DNA from: Clostridium sp. C2-6-12
GTDB lineage: Bacteria > Bacillota > Clostridia > Clostridiales > Clostridiaceae
Assembly: GCF_009928485.1 (NCBI RefSeq)
Contig: NZ_JAABNP010000034.1
Coordinates: 19,024 to 65,462 of the forward strand
DNA length: 46,439 nt
Direction of reading: 5' to 3'
The stretch's first letter is position 1; every line of letters begins with the position of its first letter. Made by a program: the position numbers and the translations under genes. Shown here in pieces: positions 1 to 7,712 of the stretch. Below the pieces are notes generated by a model. That model did no database searches. It saw nothing but the letters and a program-made list of their open reading frames with translations, and was not told the origin of the DNA.

Positions 1-63
1 GGCTTTTGGCTTTTGGCTTTTGGCTTTTGGCTTTTGGCTTTTGGCTTTTGGCTTTTGGCTTTT
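1..63. repeat. Perfect 7-bp tandem repeat, nine copies, cut by the window edge
   Basis: The first 63 bases are nine uninterrupted copies of GGCTTTT (AAAAGCC on the other strand). The array may continue to the left, outside the window. Seven is not a multiple of three, so a gain or loss of one copy would shift any reading frame crossing it. All frames read through the unit without a stop: a 7-residue period GFWLLAF on the plus strand and KSQKPKA on the minus strand. No gene can be anchored on either strand from what is visible, so I call it an intergenic minisatellite or the tail of a gene lying to the left. Confidence 0.95.
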
Positions 64-289
64 TTAACTTTCCTCAATTAAACTTTATTTTTTATATCAT
101 TTAATTAAGTTAGGGTTAGAATTTGCTAAGAAGAAGTATTACTTTCTTCTTATTTATATTATAACACAACGTTTACAAAATACAATACATTTATCTGAAA
201 AAAGACAGATTTTTTTCTATATATTTCATTATCACGAAATATTTCTGTCACTTTGTTTCAAATAATTCAAATTATTCTAAAAAAGCAAC
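64..289. other. AT-rich intergenic region with one small hairpin
   Basis: No gene is supported here. A short imperfect hairpin, AAGAAGAAGT / ACTTTCTTCTT at 128-151 followed by ATTTAT, could be a weak plus-strand terminator for whatever lies left of the window. The rest is AT-rich with no recognisable signal. Confidence 0.4.
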
Positions 290-338
290 TAAAAAACATC
301 CATTGTAATATTATAAATATTTTATGCTCAATGGATGT
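290..338 (-). terminator. Rho-independent terminator of the GGDEF/HD-GYP gene
   Basis: Read on the minus strand, ACATCCATTG (329-338) pairs perfectly with CAATGGATGT (296-305) across a 23-nt loop. A run of six T follows. It lies just past the stop codon at 367. Confidence 0.85.
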
Positions 339-366
339 CTCTTAGTATAAAATATTATTATATATT

Positions 367-2544
367 TTAATTAAAAGATTTATTTAAAACTTCTTCAACA
401 AAGACCTTAACTAGTGTTGGATCGAATTGACTTCCTGCATTTATCTTCAATTCTTCTAATGCCTCTTCTTCTGTTAATGGACTGCGAAAACTTCGTTCAC
501 TAAGCATTGCATTATATGAATCTGCAATTGCAAGAATTCTTGACTTGAGAGGTATTTCTTCTCCTCTTAATCCCTTTGGATATCCAGTTCCATCCCACCT
601 TTCATGATGAGCTAGTACATATTCTGCTATTTGTGTCATGGATGTTACAGTACAAAGTATTCTGTACCCTATTTCTGGATGCCGTCTTACTTCTTCCCAT
701 TCTTCTTCAGTTAGTTTTCCTGGTTTACTAAATATTTTTTCATCAATAGAAATCTTTCCTATATCTCTTAATAAACTTATCGATTTAAGTTCATTAAGAT
801 CTTCCTTTGATAAGCCTACCGCCATTCCTAAGCTTTTGCAATAGTTTGAAATATTATAATAACCTTGTTCTTCTCTTTTATCTTTCCCATTTAATGTTGC
901 AATAATAGCATTAATGGTTTTCCATCTCATACTTTGACTTTCTAATAATTTATTTTCATACATGTGATCATCAGCTTTTTTCAAAATATCGTCAATTTTC
1001 TCTGTACTTGATTTCTTAGTTTCAAATCCAAAAGATATTGATATTTCTACTGATTCAACTTTTTGATTTAAAGCTCTTTCTTTAATACGCTTAACAATTT
1101 CTCCTGCTTCATGCTTATCTGTTTTTGGAAGTAATATGACAAATTCATCTCCACCAAGCCTTGCAATAACATCATCACATCTACACCCAGAAGTCATAAC
1201 TTCAGCTACTTTTATTAACAAATTATCTCCAACAGTATGTCCAAAAGAATCATTAACAAGCTTTAATCCATTTACATCTGCCATTATAATAGTCAAAGGT
1301 AAATTTCTTTTTACATCTAATCGTAATAACTCTTCTTCAAAAAATCTTCTATTATATAAGCCAGTCAATTGATCATGATAACTCAAGTATTCCATTTTTC
1401 TTTCCATTTGCTTTCTTTCACTAATATCTCTCCACAATGAATGAAAAACAATTCTTCCATTAAGAAGTATATTAGTCATTACAATTTCAACTGGTAATAT
1501 CTTGCCATCAATTCTTTTATACCACCATTCATATTTATAATTTCCATTTCGGGCTACATCATTATATATTTTTGATATTTTTTCTTCTGATAATTCACCA
1601 TCTGGCTGTTTAGTCGGAGATAATTCAATTAGAGTTTTTCCTAGTATGTTGGCCTTAGAATCGTATCCAAACAAGTCTACTAAAGCTAAATTGCAATCAA
1701 TCACCTCATAATTACTAACTATAAGAATTCCATCCGAAGATGCTTCAAATATATTTCTAAAGTTATATTCACTAGTTCTCAATGCATCCTCTGCCTTCTT
1801 TTTTTCAGTAATATCAGTTACAATAACTGCAAGTTGCCCTTGCTTTGGTCTATATGCTATTACCGCATAATCCCTTTCAGTTTCTGACAGATGGTTTTCA
1901 TAACCATAGGGTTTTCCTGTCTTTACAACTTCTGAAAACTTATCAAGTATATCAGCTTCTATGCTAGGAAAAATTTCTGAAACCAACCTATCTGCTAGTC
2001 CTTCATTTTTTAATCCTGTCATTTCTTCATGACCTTTATTGGCATATATAAATTTATAGTCTGTAAACTCACCTTTTTCATTAGGAATAGCTTCATATAT
2101 AGCTAATCCTTGGTTCATTTCATTTACAAGGCTCTTATATTTTTCTTCACTTTCTATAACTTTGTCATAATGATTTCGTAATTCCTGCTCAGAAGCAGTT
2201 AGTTGCTGAACATATGCTTGAAGTTCTTCATTCGCAGCTGTCAATTCTTCATAGCTTTCTTGTAATTTTTTTTCTGCGGCTTCTACTTTGTTTATGAAAG
2301 ATTTAGTCAATAAATATAATATAATTGAAGTTATAATGACATATAACCACCCCTTATAAGTATTTATCTTAAGAAGCATTTCATTGTTCTTTGCAATGCT
2401 ATTTGCAATTCTATCTGAAAATAAAATCCATACAAAACCAATTATCAAGTATATTAAGCATATCTTTACATTTTCATATATTAAATTATTTTCTGACTCA
2501 AAATTTAATGCAGAGGAGATTTTTCTTTTAATAACTTCAAACAT
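367..2544 (-). CDS. Membrane PAS-PAS-GGDEF-HD-GYP cyclic-di-GMP protein with degenerate HD motif
   Basis: 725 aa, started by GGAGGTGTATATATG. Two membrane helices near residues 26-46 and 65-84 are followed by a coiled coil (85-135), two PAS domains, a GGDEF diguanylate cyclase and a C-terminal HD-GYP phosphodiesterase. The GGDEF motif is intact at 464-468, and an RxxD inhibitory I-site (R455-C-D-D458) sits five residues before it, so product inhibition is likely. In the HD-GYP domain the second signature HHERWDGTGYP (646-656) is intact, but the metal-binding HD dyad reads R593-D594. The paralogue at 16235 has H579-D580 here. I infer a mainly c-di-GMP-synthesising enzyme with weak or absent hydrolysis. 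The sensed signal is unknown. The gene stands alone with its own terminator. Confidence 0.93.
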   Translation of the reverse strand: MFEVIKRKISSALNFESENNLIYENVKICLIYLIIGFVWILFSDRIANSIAKNNEMLLKINTYKGWLYVIITSIILYLLTKSFINKVEAAEKKLQESYEELTAANEELQAYVQQLTASEQELRNHYDKVIESEEKYKSLVNEMNQGLAIYEAIPNEKGEFTDYKFIYANKGHEEMTGLKNEGLADRLVSEIFPSIEADILDKFSEVVKTGKPYGYENHLSETERDYAVIAYRPKQGQLAVIVTDITEKKKAEDALRTSEYNFRNIFEASSDGILIVSNYEVIDCNLALVDLFGYDSKANILGKTLIELSPTKQPDGELSEEKISKIYNDVARNGNYKYEWWYKRIDGKILPVEIVMTNILLNGRIVFHSLWRDISERKQMERKMEYLSYHDQLTGLYNRRFFEEELLRLDVKRNLPLTIIMADVNGLKLVNDSFGHTVGDNLLIKVAEVMTSGCRCDDVIARLGGDEFVILLPKTDKHEAGEIVKRIKERALNQKVESVEISISFGFETKKSSTEKIDDILKKADDHMYENKLLESQSMRWKTINAIIATLNGKDKREEQGYYNISNYCKSLGMAVGLSKEDLNELKSISLLRDIGKISIDEKIFSKPGKLTEEEWEEVRRHPEIGYRILCTVTSMTQIAEYVLAHHERWDGTGYPKGLRGEEIPLKSRILAIADSYNAMLSERSFRSPLTEEEALEELKINAGSQFDPTLVKVFVEEVLNKSFN

Positions 2545-3152
2545 ATATACACCTCCATTTCGACATATAAAACAACTTTAATTAAATTCACTTTTGAGCT
2601 GAATAATATACAATATATCTTAATTAAATTTTATATTTTATTAATAAGCAAGTCAATAATATAAGTATTTATCAAATAATAATTATATATTCAATAATTT
2701 GTTTAATAAAAAAGCTCTAAATACGTATATTGTATATCTTATTAGCACATAACATACTTGTTATTATTTTGTAAATCTATAACAAAATTCAATTATATTT
2801 TACTAATACGTTCTTAATCCTATCTAATATAACAATATCATGTTCTTTCTCTTTTTTTATCTATTAGTTGTATTCTTTGCTTAATTTCATTTAAACTTGT
2901 ATATTTTTTTGTATTATAATATATTTCTCTGTTATATACCATTTTAAATAATTTCATCCTTTATTATACATTTTTAGTACCTCTACATAGTTCTTATAGT
3001 ATAATGTTAATAATGAGTACAAATAAATATTTGATTCTAAAAACTTTTAAGTATAAATGTCATGTTTAATAATCATTAAACTCTTTTATACTATCAAATA
3101 ATAATTAAAGTACTTACTTGCTAGATAACTTATTAAGAAAGAAGGGAAAAAA
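2545..3152. promoter_or_regulatory. Divergent intergenic region, about 600 bp
   Basis: This AT-rich stretch separates two divergent genes and must hold both promoters. A TATAAT lies at 3000-3005 and a TATACT at 3087-3092 on the plus strand, but neither has a convincing -35 box. I see no riboswitch, RNA gene or small ORF with a ribosome binding site. Confidence 0.4.
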
Positions 3153-4124
3153 ATGATTATCGTATCAAAGGATGGAAGTGGTCATTTTATGACTGTCCAA
3201 GATGCACTTGACTCTATACCAGAAAATAACACTAGTGAAATTGAAATATACATAAAAAATGGTGTATATAAAGAAAAAACTTCTGTATTAAAGCCTTTTA
3301 TAACCTTAATTGGTGAAGATAAAAACAAAACAATATTAACTTATGATGACTATGCAAAAAAATTATTTCCTTCTGGTGAAGTGTATAGAACTTTTAATTC
3401 CTACACTATTTTTATAGAAGCTGATAACTTCACAGCTAGGAATATAACTTTTGAAAACTCTGCTGGGGCTGGAGAAATAGTTGGACAGGCCATAGCTGTT
3501 TATGTTGAAGGTGATAGAGCTAAATTTAAAAATTGCAGCTTCTTAGGTAATCAAGATACTATATTTACTGGTCCTCTTCCACCAAAGCCAATAGAAGGAA
3601 TTAATTTTGGTGGTCCTATGGATGGAAAAGAAAGGATTGTTGGGAGACAATATTACGATGAATGTTATATTGAAGGAGATATTGACTTTATATTTGGCTC
3701 TGCAACAGCTGTATTTAATAAATGTGAAATATTCTCTAAAAATAAAAATTGCGATATTAATGGATACATAACAGCTGCATCTACTGTAGAGGGCAAAGAA
3801 TTTGGATATGTATTTATAGACTGTAAATTAACTAGTAATGCTAAAGCCAACAGCGTTTACTTAGGAAGACCCTGGAGGGATTATGCAAAAACTGCCTATA
3901 TAAATTGTTATATGGATGAACATATTCGAAAAGAGGGCTGGCATAGCTGGAACAAGCCAAATGCGGAAAAAGAAACAAATTATGTTGAATATAAAAGTTA
4001 TGGACCTGGTGCTTCAGATAAAACAAGGATTTCCTGGGCACATATTTTAACTGCAGAAGAAGCTGAAAAATATGTAATATCAAATATATTATGTGGAAAT
4101 GATAATTGGCATTTAGAATTGTAA
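3153..4124 (+). CDS. Pectin methylesterase without signal peptide
   Basis: 323 aa, carbohydrate esterase family 8. It removes methyl esters from (oligo)galacturonate. The family landmarks are present in order: Q112 in QAIAVYVEG, Q134-D135 in GNQDTIF, D178 in DIDFIFGS (nucleophile) and R239-P-W241 in LGRPW. These match the five catalytic-site residues of plant and Erwinia enzymes. It begins directly with the beta-helix (MIIVSKDGSGHF) and has no signal peptide or lipobox, so it should be cytoplasmic and act on imported methylated oligogalacturonides. The ribosome site is GAAGGG, 7 nt before ATG. No pectate lyase or uronate-catabolism gene is adjacent; the convergent neighbour is a YhcH-family protein. 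Confidence 0.9.
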   Translation: MIIVSKDGSGHFMTVQDALDSIPENNTSEIEIYIKNGVYKEKTSVLKPFITLIGEDKNKTILTYDDYAKKLFPSGEVYRTFNSYTIFIEADNFTARNITFENSAGAGEIVGQAIAVYVEGDRAKFKNCSFLGNQDTIFTGPLPPKPIEGINFGGPMDGKERIVGRQYYDECYIEGDIDFIFGSATAVFNKCEIFSKNKNCDINGYITAASTVEGKEFGYVFIDCKLTSNAKANSVYLGRPWRDYAKTAYINCYMDEHIRKEGWHSWNKPNAEKETNYVEYKSYGPGASDKTRISWAHILTAEEAEKYVISNILCGNDNWHLEL

Positions 4125-4142
4125 TTTTTCAATTAATTATAG

Positions 4143-4180
4143 TATAGGGATATCTGCACACGTGTTCAGATATCCCTATA
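4143..4180. terminator. Hairpin between convergent genes
   Basis: A 14-bp perfect stem (4143-4156 with 4167-4180) has a 10-nt loop, between two convergent genes. Neither side has a long T-tract, so it is a probable but not classical bidirectional terminator. Confidence 0.65.
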
Positions 4181-4210
4181 TAAAACTTCCTATTAAAATG
4201 TATTAATGCT

Positions 4211-4669
4211 TTATTCACACGCAACCTTTACAACTATTTTTCTTACTTTAGAGCATTCATTTAACGCACAACCTGGTTTATGTGCATCTTCTGGAAAAAA
4301 GATAGCATATTCATCATTAATAAATTTTATATTTGAACCCTTTGATGTTTCTTCATAAAAAATCATATCTTTTTCTGGTCTTAAATCTTCTTCTTTATTC
4401 AAATAACTAATCGGAGCATATCCCATTACTTCTTGACCTTCAACAATTAATTGAATATCTATATATTTTTCATGAGATTCCCACTTCTTTTCTTCTTCTT
4501 TTTCAGTATTGTATTCTTGTACAAGTGCAAATATCTTTTCACCTTCAATTTCATGCTTTCCAATTGATAATTCCTTTAAATTATTATTTTTCAAAAATTC
4601 AAATGCCTTTATAAAATTTTTATTAATACTAGAATAATTTTTTTCAATTGTTATGTTTCCACAAATCAT
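4211..4669 (-). CDS. YhcH/YjgK/YiaL family protein (DUF386)
   Basis: 152 aa. The start at 4669 is chosen because AGGAGG lies 9 nt before this ATG and the family begins at this point (MICGNI...). An in-frame ATG 23 codons upstream has no such site. The family is a cupin-like beta barrel, often found near sialic-acid or sugar-acid catabolism genes and linked to sugar isomerisation or EbgC-like roles. Typical features are the central EKYIDIQLIVEGQE segment (a metal-binding region in relatives) and the late FFPEDAHKPGCA motif with a conserved His. Substrate unknown. Convergent with the pectin esterase, so a role in sugar-acid use is possible but unproven. Confidence 0.85.
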   Translation of the reverse strand: MICGNITIEKNYSSINKNFIKAFEFLKNNNLKELSIGKHEIEGEKIFALVQEYNTEKEEEKKWESHEKYIDIQLIVEGQEVMGYAPISYLNKEEDLRPEKDMIFYEETSKGSNIKFINDEYAIFFPEDAHKPGCALNECSKVRKIVVKVACE

Positions 4670-4837
4670 AATTTGATTCCTCCTATTCATTTTGATAATT
4701 ACAGACTTATAAAATTTGTAATTACTCATGTTTTTCATAATATATTAATTCATTGAATTATTCAACCTTATTTAATCTGTATTTTTAATCCACAATAATA
4801 AATTTCTATCTTTCAATATGTGCTTCTGCTTTTAAAT

Positions 4838-4867
4838 AAAAAAAGAGCCATAAAAATTATGACTCTC
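4838..4867 (-). terminator. Terminator of the zinc-ribbon gene
   Basis: On the minus strand GAGTCATAA pairs with TTATGGCTC (one G-T pair) across a 3-nt loop, followed by a run of seven T. It begins 14 nt after the stop codon. Confidence 0.85.
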
Positions 4868-4880
4868 GAAATATACAAAA

Positions 4881-5036
4881 CTATCTTCTGTTATTTTGTT
4901 CTTTTTTAATTCTTCTACAAGCTATACATCTTGTAGGTTCATTAGTGAATCCTTTTTCTTGGTAGAATTCTTGTTCTCCTACTGTGAAAACAAATTCATC
5001 TCCACAATCTCTGCATACTAAAGTTTTATCGTTCAT
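4881..5036 (-). CDS. Small zinc-ribbon protein (zf-trcl type)
   Basis: 51 aa, found by translating the gap. The start has a perfect site, GAAGGAGGAACTTTATATG. Two CxxC pairs (C8-x2-C11 and C37-x2-C40) flank a segment with EFVFTVGEQEFYQEKGF, the layout of the 'probable zinc-binding domain' family common in clostridia. The basic tail (RRIKKEQNNRR) could touch nucleic acid. The function of the family is not known. It has its own terminator. Confidence 0.88.
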   Translation of the reverse strand: MNDKTLVCRDCGDEFVFTVGEQEFYQEKGFTNEPTRCIACRRIKKEQNNRR

Positions 5037-5195
5037 ATAAAGTTCCTCCTTCTTAATTAAAGATTAATATATTGATTCATATAATTCTCTAAAGGAGAAA
5101 TTTACATATCTATAAAAAACCTTTTTTATTTGACTTACTATCTTAGTATAACAGTTTTCAACAAAATAGCAAGCATTATTTCACAGTTTTTAAAT

Positions 5196-5693
5196 TTAAT
5201 TTGAAAATGACATAGAAATGTCCAATAAATCAGAAGCTTCGTCACTGGAAATATTTTTTGATTGAGATATTTCTTCTATTAAGATTTTCTTTGCAGTAGC
5301 TAACATTTGTTTTTCACTTGAATTCAAATTATGTTCCATTTTTACTTGGGTAAGATTACAAATTACTTCAAGATAATCATCTAAAGCTCCAGATTTTATT
5401 TTTAGTTCATTTGTAGTTTTTCTTTCTTTAAAATTAATTTTTTCAAGTTCTTCTGCATCAACTAAAAACTTATTAATTTGCTTCAATCGACTATCTAAAG
5501 TTTTTGAATCACTTACTAATCTCATGTTAGATGTTTCTATTCTACTAAATGGAAGCGTTAATTTCATATTATTATTATATAATGTTATAGTATAATAAGC
5601 TTGCTTCTCACCTTTAAATTCTTTTTCTTCGATATCGTCAATTACCCCTATACCTTGACTTGGATATACAATTTTATCTCCTATATTAAACAA
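5196..5693 (-). CDS. CarD family transcriptional regulator
   Basis: 165 aa. The N-terminal 60 residues (FNIGDKIVYPSQGIGVIDDI onward) are the CarD/TRCF RNA-polymerase-interacting domain, which binds the beta subunit lobe. The rest is helical, as in CdnL/CarD proteins that stabilise open promoter complexes. The start codon is TTG, chosen because AGGAGG lies 7 nt upstream and the Met-Phe-x-x-Gly-Asp start fits the family. Monocistronic. The target promoters cannot be read from this sequence. Confidence 0.88.
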   Translation of the reverse strand: MFNIGDKIVYPSQGIGVIDDIEEKEFKGEKQAYYTITLYNNNMKLTLPFSRIETSNMRLVSDSKTLDSRLKQINKFLVDAEELEKINFKERKTTNELKIKSGALDDYLEVICNLTQVKMEHNLNSSEKQMLATAKKILIEEISQSKNISSDEASDLLDISMSFSN

Positions 5694-6080
5694 ATAATGA
5701 CCTCCTTAATTAATAGCCGTTATTTAAGTATATCATTTATTAATCATTTTTGCAAAATTTTATTTTATCACCAATATATATACATGTCAATTATTTTTAA
5801 CGTTTTCTATCTTCCACATATTTGTAAATAAACATCATATTACATAATATACATATAGAAACTTCAATAAGTTAATTTATCCACTGTTTAATTTATAAAA
5901 ATTTTTGGTGCATATACGATTACAATATGCAGAATTTTCATTTTTCTGTTTTCATAAAGTGATTTTTAGAGTATAATAAAACATGAAAAGGAAATTGATA
6001 TAAATTTATCAATTTATCTTTTATTATTTTAAAGTAAAAAGACTTTAAAACAAATTTACAAGTATACGGAGGTCGTAATA
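5694..6080. promoter_or_regulatory. Divergent intergenic region with fba promoter
   Basis: The plus strand has TATAAT at 5972-5977 with TTTTCA 17 nt upstream (5949-5954), a plausible vegetative promoter about 100 nt before fba. The leader between them shows no clear hairpin. Nothing else is recognised. Confidence 0.55.
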
Positions 6081-6947
6081 ATGTTAACATCAGCTAAAGA
6101 AATGTTAAACAAAGCTAGAGAAGGAAAATATGCAGTTGGTCAATTCAATATAAACAACTTAGAATGGACTAAAGCTGTATTATTAACTGCACAAGAAAAC
6201 AATTCACCAGTTATCTTAGGTGTATCTGAAGGTGCTGGAAAGTATATGACTGGATATAAAACTGTTGCTGCTATGGTTACAGCAATGATCGAAGAATTAA
6301 AAATCACTGTACCAGTTGCATTACACTTAGACCACGGTAGTTATGAAGGAGCTAAAGCTTGTATCGAAGCTGGATTCTCTTCAATCATGTTCGATGGATC
6401 TCACTATCCAATAGCAGAAAACATCGAAAAGACTAAAGAATTAGTTGCTATAACTGAAGCTAAAGGTCTTTCTTTAGAAGCAGAAGTAGGTTCAATCGGT
6501 GGAGAAGAAGATGGAGTTGTAGGTAAAGGTGAAGTTGCTGACCCAGCAGAATGTAAATTAATTGCTGAACTTGGAGTTACAATGTTAGCTGCTGGTATCG
6601 GAAATATTCACGGTAAATACCCTGCAAACTGGACTGGATTAGATTTCGATGCATTAGCTAAAATTGAAGAAGCTGTTGGAACTAAAATGCCATTAGTATT
6701 ACATGGTGGTACAGGAATTCCTGAAGATATGATCAAAAAAGCTATCTCACTAGGAGTTGCTAAAATCAATGTTAACACTGAATGTCAATTATCATTCCAA
6801 GAAGCTACTAGAAAATATATAGAAGCTGGAAAAGATTTAGAAGGAAAAGGATTTGACCCAAGAAAGTTATTAAATCCTGGATTCGAAGCTATCAAAGCTA
6901 CAGTTAAAGAAAAAATGGAACTATTTGGTTCAGTGAACAAAGCATAA
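6081..6947 (+). CDS. fba: Class II fructose-1,6-bisphosphate aldolase
   Basis: 288 aa, the usual length. It cleaves fructose-1,6-bisphosphate to dihydroxyacetone phosphate and glyceraldehyde-3-phosphate in glycolysis, in the cytoplasm. H82-L-D84-H85-G86 carries the catalytic Asp (D84) and a zinc-binding His (H85). The AEVGSIGGEEDGV loop, GNIHGKYP and LHGGTGIPEDMI are class II signatures that bind metal and phosphate. The ribosome site is GGAGG, 8 nt before ATG. Codon choice is more biased than in the neighbours, as expected for an abundant enzyme. Flanked by its own promoter and terminator. Confidence 0.97.
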   Translation: MLTSAKEMLNKAREGKYAVGQFNINNLEWTKAVLLTAQENNSPVILGVSEGAGKYMTGYKTVAAMVTAMIEELKITVPVALHLDHGSYEGAKACIEAGFSSIMFDGSHYPIAENIEKTKELVAITEAKGLSLEAEVGSIGGEEDGVVGKGEVADPAECKLIAELGVTMLAAGIGNIHGKYPANWTGLDFDALAKIEEAVGTKMPLVLHGGTGIPEDMIKKAISLGVAKINVNTECQLSFQEATRKYIEAGKDLEGKGFDPRKLLNPGFEAIKATVKEKMELFGSVNKA

Positions 6948-6964
6948 TTAATTTTACAATAATA

Positions 6965-6998
6965 AAGGAGCATCCTATAATCTTAGGTGCTCCTTTTT
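6965..6998. terminator. Terminator after fba, probably bidirectional
   Basis: AAGGAGCATCCTA pairs with TAGGTGCTCCTT (one mismatch or wobble) across a short loop, followed by five T on the plus strand. It separates fba from a convergent gene. Confidence 0.88.
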
Positions 6999-7021
6999 CA
7001 TATTAAGCTATATTATTAATT

Positions 7022-7411
7022 TCAAACGGCTTTTCCTAAACACTCTGCTGCCCTTCTCGCATATATATTTTCTACAATATTAATTATAATAGAATTTAAC
7101 ATTGATTCTAATTGCTCTTTAATATTATTTTCACTATTATAAAAATATTCTAATATCCAGCTATAATGCTTATTTCCTATAAGCTTATGAAAAATCCCCA
7201 CAATATCCTGTCTGGTTAAATTATAGCTAATTAAAACATCGAATATATCCATGATTTTATCCGTAATAATCTTAATATCAAAACTTCGCTTTATTCCTGC
7301 AAGATGTGAAATATAATTAGTATCATTTATAATTTGAAAACTAGAACGTTCACATACACTCTTATTTTTTTTCATTCCATCATTTAGTATATTTAATATA
7401 TATAAAAACAT
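7022..7411 (-). CDS. Hypothetical protein, 129 aa
   Basis: I do not recognise this family. The start at 7411 is preferred because GGGGAGAGG lies 7 nt before this ATG; a TTG six codons upstream lies over that site. The protein is mostly helical and has no signal peptide, membrane helix or metal motif. It carries four cysteines or fewer and a basic patch early (NDGMKKNKSVCERSS). Convergent with fba and divergent from the hydrogenase-like gene 300 bp away, so there is no operon context. AT content and codon use look like its neighbours. Confidence 0.75.
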   Translation of the reverse strand: MFLYILNILNDGMKKNKSVCERSSFQIINDTNYISHLAGIKRSFDIKIITDKIMDIFDVLISYNLTRQDIVGIFHKLIGNKHYSWILEYFYNSENNIKEQLESMLNSIIINIVENIYARRAAECLGKAV

Positions 7412-7712
7412 CTTATATCCTCTCCCCAATTTAATTTATAAAAACAAATAATCTGCTATTTTTCATCTTTTATACGTTTACATTTATTATAAACCTTTTA
7501 TTCTATATGTCTATATTATTTTCCTTCTATTTTATATTAATTAATAACTTTTTAATTTTTGTATAGATTAATGATTACTTTTTTGTAATAATCTCCAAAG
7601 ATTCTTCAAATATTCAATTCGAAATTTTAATTTTATTTAAATATAAGTATTTTTCTTAAGAAATAAATACATAATATATTTGTACTTATTCTTATAGATG
7701 AGAGGTGTCGTA

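Noticed and set aside
1..63. Telomere-like or CRISPR-like reading of the heptamer array
   Set aside because: The unit is 7 bp with no spacers, and no other feature of a linear replicon or CRISPR array is present.
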